From NCBI GenBank assembly GCA_043228905.1, contig JBHGNT010000005.1, forward strand, positions 19,840,001-19,904,000: 64,000 nucleotides of DNA, given 5' to 3'. The DNA is from Azolla caroliniana (Eukaryota > Polypodiophyta). This document shows positions 57,600-64,000 of the stretch, piece after piece (position 1 is the first letter of the stretch; every line of letters begins with the position of its first letter). Both the position numbers and the translations under genes were made by a program. The notes under the pieces are model-generated. The model worked only from the letters and a program-made list of their open reading frames with translations, did no database searches and had not been told where the DNA came from.

Positions 57600-58145
57600 A
57601 CAAAAACAAATTCACTTCTTCTTCTTCCCCACTCCACTCTTGCTTCTTTTTTCCTCTCTCTCTCTCTACTCTCTCCCTCTTTTTTGGTGAAAACACACAA
57701 TTATCTTAATAAATGTGTGTAAAAAACACTACTTACAATGGGTGTGAGAATGGAGTATGGTAACCCACCAACCACACTACATGGGTAGTGGAACATGTTG
57801 AATTGCCAATAGGAAAGACTAACACTACACCGAGGAAAGAATTTCCACTTGCTCCAATAAAGAAAATTGTCACATTAGTACTCCCTTCAACTTTTGTAGA
57901 TATGCTTTCACTCCATGTCTACCATCGAATACAAAAGTGTTGTGCATATTCCAATTACGACGCAATCCCCAATATCTCAAAAATAGAAAATTGATCTCCA
58001 TCTATGATTTTGGGTCAACCTGTGTAAATTTTCCAAACACCCACTGTCTAGGTATCAAATAACACCATGATAAGACTTACCAAATTTGAGAAATGTAACT
58101 CCAAATCGCATAAAGCAATCAGACATTGTATAAATCAATAAGTAC
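57600..58145 (-). pseudogene. LINE 3'-end / zf-RVT relic
   Basis: Similar on the same strand to 16738-17215: both contain TTTTGGT-AAA-CACACAATTAT, then a tract matching ATGCTTTCACTCCATGTCTA and CCAATTACG-CG-ATCCCAATA. Frames are fully broken. CT microsatellites border it at about 57652-57675. Confidence 0.6.
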
Positions 58146-58157
58146 TATCTTCCATTT

Positions 58158-58557
58158 TGTTGAGCGGCAAGCTCAACTGGAGCCGGATCGGCTGGATAAG
58201 CTTGAGCCGGCAAGCGAGACGGATCGGTAAGTCGGTGAGCAATCGAGCCGGCAAGCAACAGAGCCGGTTAGCCAGATCCAATCGGTAACCGGAAGCCTAG
58301 TATTAGTTTAGACTACTAGGCAGTTATAGTCTTGTAGTAAGTGTCAGATGCTCGTGTGAGCATTGAAGTACGTGGTTCTTTTGTCAGTCCCACGAGGACT
58401 TGTATAAATAGTGCTATTGAGCACAATAGTATCTACAGAGTGTTTATATCGTTTTTGAATATAGCTTTTACGTTCTGCTCTCTCTGTCTCTCCCGTGTAC
58501 TCTGTGTATTCTCTGATTTTCTCTGTTTTCTAACGCTTCTGCAAGTAATCGTTTACA
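58158..58557 (+). repeat. 5' LTR of the third copia element
   Basis: 400 bp, TGTTGAGCGGCAAGC to GTTTACA; TATA-like TGTATAAATAGTGC near 58400. Confidence 0.88.
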
Positions 58558-58650
58558 TGGTATCAGAGCGCGAGGGTTGAGAACCTCTGCAGCCGACAAA
58601 CGCTTGAAAGCAAGCCCTAACATCTCGTAAGAACAATAGACAGAGAAGTG

Positions 58651-61600
58651 ATGGATAGAGGAATGGCTAGCTCACTCCCTGTGGAGAAACTCGACAGATC
58701 CAACTACGCATCTTGGTCGTACAAGATGCACCAGTACCTGCTTGGGCGCTACTGGAGTTTCATCGAAGGAGCCAATGAAACAACACCTGGTGCGACACAT
58801 AAGGATTTCCCAGTGTGGGAACAATCGGCAAGTAGAGTGATGTACTGTTTCGCATCCAGTGTCGGAGACCAGCTGTTGAGCCACATCCGAGATGCCAAGA
58901 TGCCAAAGGAGGCTTGGGGAAACCCGAAGAAGGTTTTCGCTGCGAGCACTACAACTCGGAAGCTGCAACTCCGACAGGAGTTGAGCAATGTCTGACAAAA
59001 GGACATGTCGGTGGCGGATTACATGGCCCGGATCAAATAGATCTATGACTCGCTTGCCTCTATCAACGTTACCGTAGAGGAAGACGAGATGGTACAAGTC
59101 TGTCTTGGGGGCCTGACGTCTAAGTTCAGAGCGTTCCGAACGACAGTATGTACAAGGGAGAATACGCCGTCATTTTTTGACTTACAGTTGATGCTCCTTG
59201 TAGAGGAGAACCACGTCGGTGCGTCAACTAGCGCACCCATTGACAACCGGATGTTGTACACGGAAGCGAATCGGTCCCGTGGGCGTGGGGACGAGGCGGG
59301 TCGGCACGCAATGGAGGCGGTCGGCAAGACCAGGAACAAAGGCACAGAGAACGTGCTGACAACAATTCTGGACCCTCCAGGAGCAGGGGGAGTCATGGCG
59401 GCACCGGAAGACAACAAGAGAAGACTGCAACGGAATGTTGGTACTGTGGAAAAAAGGGCCACAGAGAAAGCGAGTGCTGGAGAAAACGCGCCGATTCGGA
59501 CAAATCCAGATCCAGCAAGGCTGGCAAGGATGGCCGGCAAAGCTCGCACTACACGAAGGGATCAGGAGGATCCAAGAATGGTAACGGGCTAGCCTTAGTG
59601 ATGAAGCACGAGGCGAACTCGATGAAGAAGACCACTTCCAAATCAGAGGAAGTGTGGTATGTTGATTCTGGTGCGTTGAACCACATGACGAGCCACAAAG
59701 AGTGTTTCTCCTTCTTGGAGAAACCGGATCAACCAGGAGTAGTCGAAACCGGAGACGAAACTCCTCACCAAATCGTGCACGTCGGAGAAGTCCCTTTGAG
59801 CCACCTCGAACAGAAGGGGAAGCTGATGAACGTATTACACACTCCGACAATCACGAAGAACCTAGTGTCGGTCAGACAGATCGTCAACCAGGGGATGTAG
59901 GTGCAGTTTACGCACCTTGGGTGCTTCATCGAGAAAGAGGGCCAGATTATTGCGCAAGGGCGCAAAGACAGGAGGATGTTTATCCTCGACACCAATGACG
60001 TCGACACCGCTCTATTTGCAAAAGGACAAAAGGTCGAATCGGACATCGACCTATGGCACAAGTGGATAGGCCACGTCAATTACCGGAGGCTTCAAGACCT
60101 ACAAACGAAACAAGTTGTTTTCGGTTTGCCGAAGTTCAACGGCCGGAAGGCCCAAGTATGTGAAGCCTACCAACTCGGGTAGCAACACCGGCTTCCATTC
60201 CCTACTGAACGTAACCGGAACCGTAATAAACTCGACCTTATCCATTCTGATGTGTGGGGACCGCCACAAAATGTTAGTCTTGAAGGGAGTCGATATTTCA
60301 TCTCCTTCATCGATGATTATACGCGGCACACCTGGATCTACCTCATTGAGCGGAAGAGTGAAGTCTTCGAGTGTTTCTGGAGTCTCCAAATCATGGTGGA
60401 ACGGGAATCAGAGAGGAAGATCAAATGCCTACGGTCGGATGGCGGAAAAGAATACTTTTTCGGCCAATTCAACCAAGGTTGTTAGGTACGTTAGGTACGG
60501 CACGGATACCATACGTATTTAACGTATTAATACCCGTATAGTACCTCCCAATTTAAAAATACGTTAAATACGTTTTTTTAATATGTTAAATACTTATAAA
60601 ATACGTAAAGTACATAAAATACGTATTTTACGTATAGTACGTTAAATACTTCTAGAATTTGAAATTTATTTACCTTTCTAAAAAATATCTATAATATTGT
60701 AAAAAACATCTATGTTTACACAATTTTGTGATGTATAATATAGTTCTACATCCTAAAATGCATATAAGACATTTGAACATTTCACATCCTAAAATACTTG
60801 TCGTAATATGGATGTCGACATTTCCTTATTCTATAAATCAGTGTAAGTGTGTATCACGATGTTCTACTTCAAATTGTAATTATTTACAATTATGCCTTCA
60901 TAGATTGAGGAATCGTCTACGATTATCACACTCATGATAGGTTTCTCTTTTCTTCGTTTTCTTCTTCTTCTTCTTCTTCTATCTTCTGCGATTATCACAC
61001 TCAAGACAGGTTTATGTCTTCTTTTCTCTCTTCATCTTCTTCATTGTCATCTCCTCTATTCTTCTTTCTTCCTTCCTTTGGCTTCTTTTTCAGTAAAATC
61101 TTTTTTTTTCTTTTGCTTTTTGTTAGGGTTTTACTTACATTTTCTTTATAAATACGTATTATACCTGTTTTTTTATAAATACGTTAAATATAGTATTGGA
61201 CAAATGTATATGATATTTGACTGAACAACATTGAGGTATAGTACGTACTATACAAATGATGAGGTACTATACGTATTTAAACATTAAATACGGGTACGTA
61301 AACAACCATGAATTCAACATTTATCTGCAGCAAAAGGGAATTCGGCGAGAGTTCAGTTGTAGATACACACTGCAACAGAACGGTGTTGCCGAAAGGAAGA
61401 ACCGGTCGCTTATTGATGCGGCAAGGGCAATGCTGGAGGAGAAGAGCATGCCCAAATTCTACTGGGCGGAGGTAGTCCGAACGGTTGTCTACATCCAGAA
61501 CCGGATCGGTGACAAGGTGTCAGTTCACGAGCTGTATTTCGGACGCAATCCGAATTTGAGACACCTTAAGATCTTCGGTAGCATTGCATATGTGCATGTA

Positions 61601-63767
61601 CCGGATGACAAGCGGAGGAAGCTAGATGCAAAATCGGAAAAATGCATCCTAGTCGGCTATGCTCAAGAGCAAAAGGGTTATAAGTGTTACAAAAGTGTGA
61701 TAATCGGAAAAATGCATCCTAGTCGAGATGTCAAGTTCGATGAATCAGCATCATGGTATTCCTTACCGACTCCGACTTCCGATTCCGACCCGATGCCGAT
61801 GGATGAGGGTAGTGTGCTTGAACCGGCCCAGGTAGAGGATGATGAAGCGTGGACTCAGGATGAGAGTCCGGAATCGTTCCGGTTGAGCGGGCCGAACGAG
61901 AGATTGAGTCAATCTTACCAGTCCGATGAGGAACCGGCGAGTAGTGGAGATTCCGCCGTGCACTCCCCGCGCAAGGAACCAAGGAGACGGTTCACACACA
62001 AAGAGAAGGGGAAGAAGAAATGCCGGAATTCGAAAGCGGCAACGATGAGTTGGATTGGTGTGCACCCGACTTTGGCAAGGAGAAAGGCGAATCTTCGGCA
62101 ACGAAGACCGAACCAGCCAAGAAGGGCCTCAAACTGGGTAACGGTAAGTTACGCCAGTCCACCCGCCAGAAGGATCCCGTCAAATGGTACGGGTACAATG
62201 AGTACATGGCGCATCACTATGTGTACATGACTAAGGTGGCGGAAGTGCGTGAGCCGGAGAGCTACATAGAAGAGGCAAAGGACGCTAATTGGCGTGCCGC
62301 TATGGAGGAAGAAATGCGGGCACTTGATGTCAACGAGACATGGGACCTAGTTGACCCTCCCCGTCACTGTAAACCGATCGGATGCAAGTGGGTGTACAAG
62401 GTAAAGTACAATGCCGACAGTTCAGTTAACCGGTACAAGGCCCGGTTAGTGGCAAAGGGATTTGCGCAGACACACGGAATCGACTACGACGAGACCTTCG
62501 CTCCGGTAGCGAAGATGACGACGGTTCGTGTGGTGTTGGCGGTTGCTGCAATAAGGGGGTGGCATCTTCACCAGATGGATGTGAAGAATGCGTTTCTTCA
62601 AGGTGATCTTGAAGAAGAAGTCTTTATGACTCAACCCCCCGGTTTTCAATCGGAGATGAACAAGCCGGCGGTATGCCGGCTGAAGAAGTCGTTGTACGGC
62701 CTGAAGTAAGCCCCTCGCGCTTGGAATGCGAAGATCACGCATCGGTTGCGTAAGATGGGGTTTGCAGCCTCCAAGTCCGACTCTTCTTTGTTCATCCGGC
62801 AAGGCTTAGCCAGTCTGGTATGTATCCTGTTGTATGTTGATGATTTAGTCATCATCGGACCAGGTCTTCCAAAAGTCAACCACGTCAAGTCCCAGTTGTC
62901 AGATGCATTTGAGATGAAGGACCTAGGGGACCTTCATTATTTTCTTGGGATTGAGGTGATCCGAACCTCTGATGGCATATTGCTCTCACAACGACATTAC
63001 GTCTTGAATATGTTGTACAAGTTCGGCATGACAGAATGCCGACTTGTCTCCACACCCTTGGACCGGAACTCGAAGCTTCGTCCCAACTCCGGACCGGCCT
63101 GCAATGAGCAACGGTTCCGACAAATTATCGGAAGCCTTATTTATTTGACTATCACGCGACCCGACATCAGCTATCCAGTCAGAATGATAAGTCAGTTCAT
63201 GCAGAAGCCGACCGTGGAGCACCTCCAGTGCGCGCAACGGATACTGCGTTATGTAGGCGGCACGAAGGACCGGGGCCTGTTATACCGGCGCGGTATACCC
63301 GAAGAGCTGGCCGGTTACACAGATGCCGATTGGGCCGGCGATGCATCAGATCGCCGATCAACCTCTGGTTACATGTTTTCCCTACGTAGCGCGGCCATTG
63401 CGTGGAGCAGCAAAAAGCAGCCAATAATTGCTCTGTCGAGCACTGAGGCTGAGTATCGGGGCGCTACCATTGCCACCTGCGATTGCTGCAAGACCTACAG
63501 ATCGAGGTACCAACCCTGATTCTGGTCTACTACGACAACATAAGCAGCATGCAACTCGCCAAGAACCCCGTATTCCATGCTCGCACAAAGCACATAGAAG
63601 TGCACTATCACTTTGTGCGTGAGCGTGTCCTGAGCGGTGAGGTCGAACTTCGGTATGTTCACACGGATCGGCAAGTTGCTGACATCTTCACCAAACCGCT
63701 CGGATCGGACAAGTTGCAGCACTCACCAAAATGCTTGGTGTTCAGCATCTCGACGTGCCACACTTGA
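58651..63767 (+). pseudogene. Third copia gag-pol, broken by stops and a MITE
   Basis: Gag from 58651 (MDRGMASSLPVEKLDRSNY) stops at 58995, and another in-frame TAG follows near 59038. Protease keeps VDSGALNHMTSHK (about 59662). Integrase pieces: DLWHKWIGHVNYRRLQ, CEAYQLG then TAG, FIDDYTRHTWIY, and after the [55 protein letters not shown], a TAA at 62707-62709, then LYVDDLVIIG. RNase H: YTDADWAGDASDRRSTSGYMF, with the SWSSKK-equivalent tryptophan intact (AWSSKK). A frameshift near 63480 precedes the tail TKHIEVHYHFVRERV. It is not functional. Confidence 0.9.
60474..61310. mobile_element. hAT-like MITE inside copia integrase, 837 bp
   Basis: Ends CAAGGTTGTTAGGTACG and ...AACAACCATG form a short terminal inverted repeat (CAAGGTTGTT versus CATGGTTGTT). 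The 8-bp duplication AATTCAAC lies at 60466-60473 and 61311-61318. Subterminal ACGTATTTAA and ATACCCGTATAGTACC motifs recur in inverted orientation near the right end. There is no transposase ORF. Contains a CTT run at about 60960-60980. Confidence 0.85.
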
Positions 63768-64000
63768 GGGGGAGAACGGGCAAAGACACCGGAACGGGCA
63801 AAGGCAAAGAGACTGCTGATTGCGCCGGTGAGGGAAGAACTGACGAAGGGAGAGTCATGAAGAAGAAAGGAGCCGAGTCGACACGTCCGAACAAGTCGGA
63901 ACAAGTGGTAGCGGCAGAAGAGTCAAGAAGGACAGAGCCGACCGAAGGAAGAAGGCCAAGACCCAAACATGGTCCGATGTGGTGAAGGGCCTGGAACTAG

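Larger units (their letters stand above)
58158..64000 (+). mobile_element. Third copia element, 3' LTR beyond the window
   Basis: 5' LTR 58158-58557, primer site TGGTATCAGAGC 58558-58569, gag-pol 58651-63767, then a CTTGAGGGGGAG purine tract at about 63765-63776. Related to the nested family at protein level (SLPVEKLDRSNYASW), but its LTR is different and rich in GAGCCGGCAAGC motifs. It is interrupted by a MITE at 60474-61310. The remaining 220 bp to the window end look like non-coding tail. Confidence 0.9.

Overview
This is nuclear DNA of a land plant. Two conserved, intron-rich plant housekeeping genes and an F-box gene lie among many plant-type LTR retrotransposons, LINE relics, hAT-type DNA elements and microsatellites. 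The sequence does not fix the species or even the major clade. Everything is eukaryotic: spliced genes with GT-AG introns, and no operons, ribosome binding sites or CRISPR arrays.

Gene-rich left third (1-30.8 kb). The window opens inside a plus-strand orthologue of the FUSED-type kinase TIO (TWO-IN-ONE). Twenty exons, in one continuous reading phase, encode the kinase domain from the catalytic lysine onward and then a long ARM/HEAT-like region, ending at 11058. It converges on a minus-strand gene for mitochondrial 10-formyltetrahydrofolate deformylase (PURU), which is complete in eight exons (15614 down to 12091). A minisatellite and CT-rich microsatellites lie upstream of PURU. Next is a minus-strand F-box/LRR-like gene. 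Its first coding exon (30115-29105) and last exon (19716-19438) are separated by a 9.4-kb intron that holds LINE fragments and a degenerate Ty1/copia element (22984-27880, TSD AATCC).

Transposon-rich right half (30.8-64 kb). A TATG-microsatellite block with a triplicated ~230-bp unit leads to a LINE 3' end. That LINE is interrupted by a nearly pristine Ty3/gypsy chromovirus (32723-39835): two 474-bp LTRs differing at two sites, TSD ATACC, and one 1467-codon gag-pol ORF. From 40956 to 52918 lies a nest of one copia family. An outer copy (LTRs A and D) is interrupted by an inner copy (LTRs B and C) and by a third, unrelated retroelement fragment. Then come a partial LTR element, an L1-type LINE split by a 1.66-kb hAT-like element (TSD TCAACAAC), and another copia copy (58158 to past the window end) that carries an 837-bp hAT-like MITE (TSD AATTCAAC) in its integrase region.

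TIO acts in cytokinesis, PURU in one-carbon metabolism and photorespiration, and the F-box protein probably in ubiquitin ligation. They are unrelated neighbours, not a pathway. I found no convincing new biological system. The most notable observations are the young intact chromovirus with a repeat-bearing leader, a stop codon shared by two copia copies, an in-frame retroelement chimera with an 85-codon repeat, and an inverted LTR-like palindrome inside the hAT-like element.
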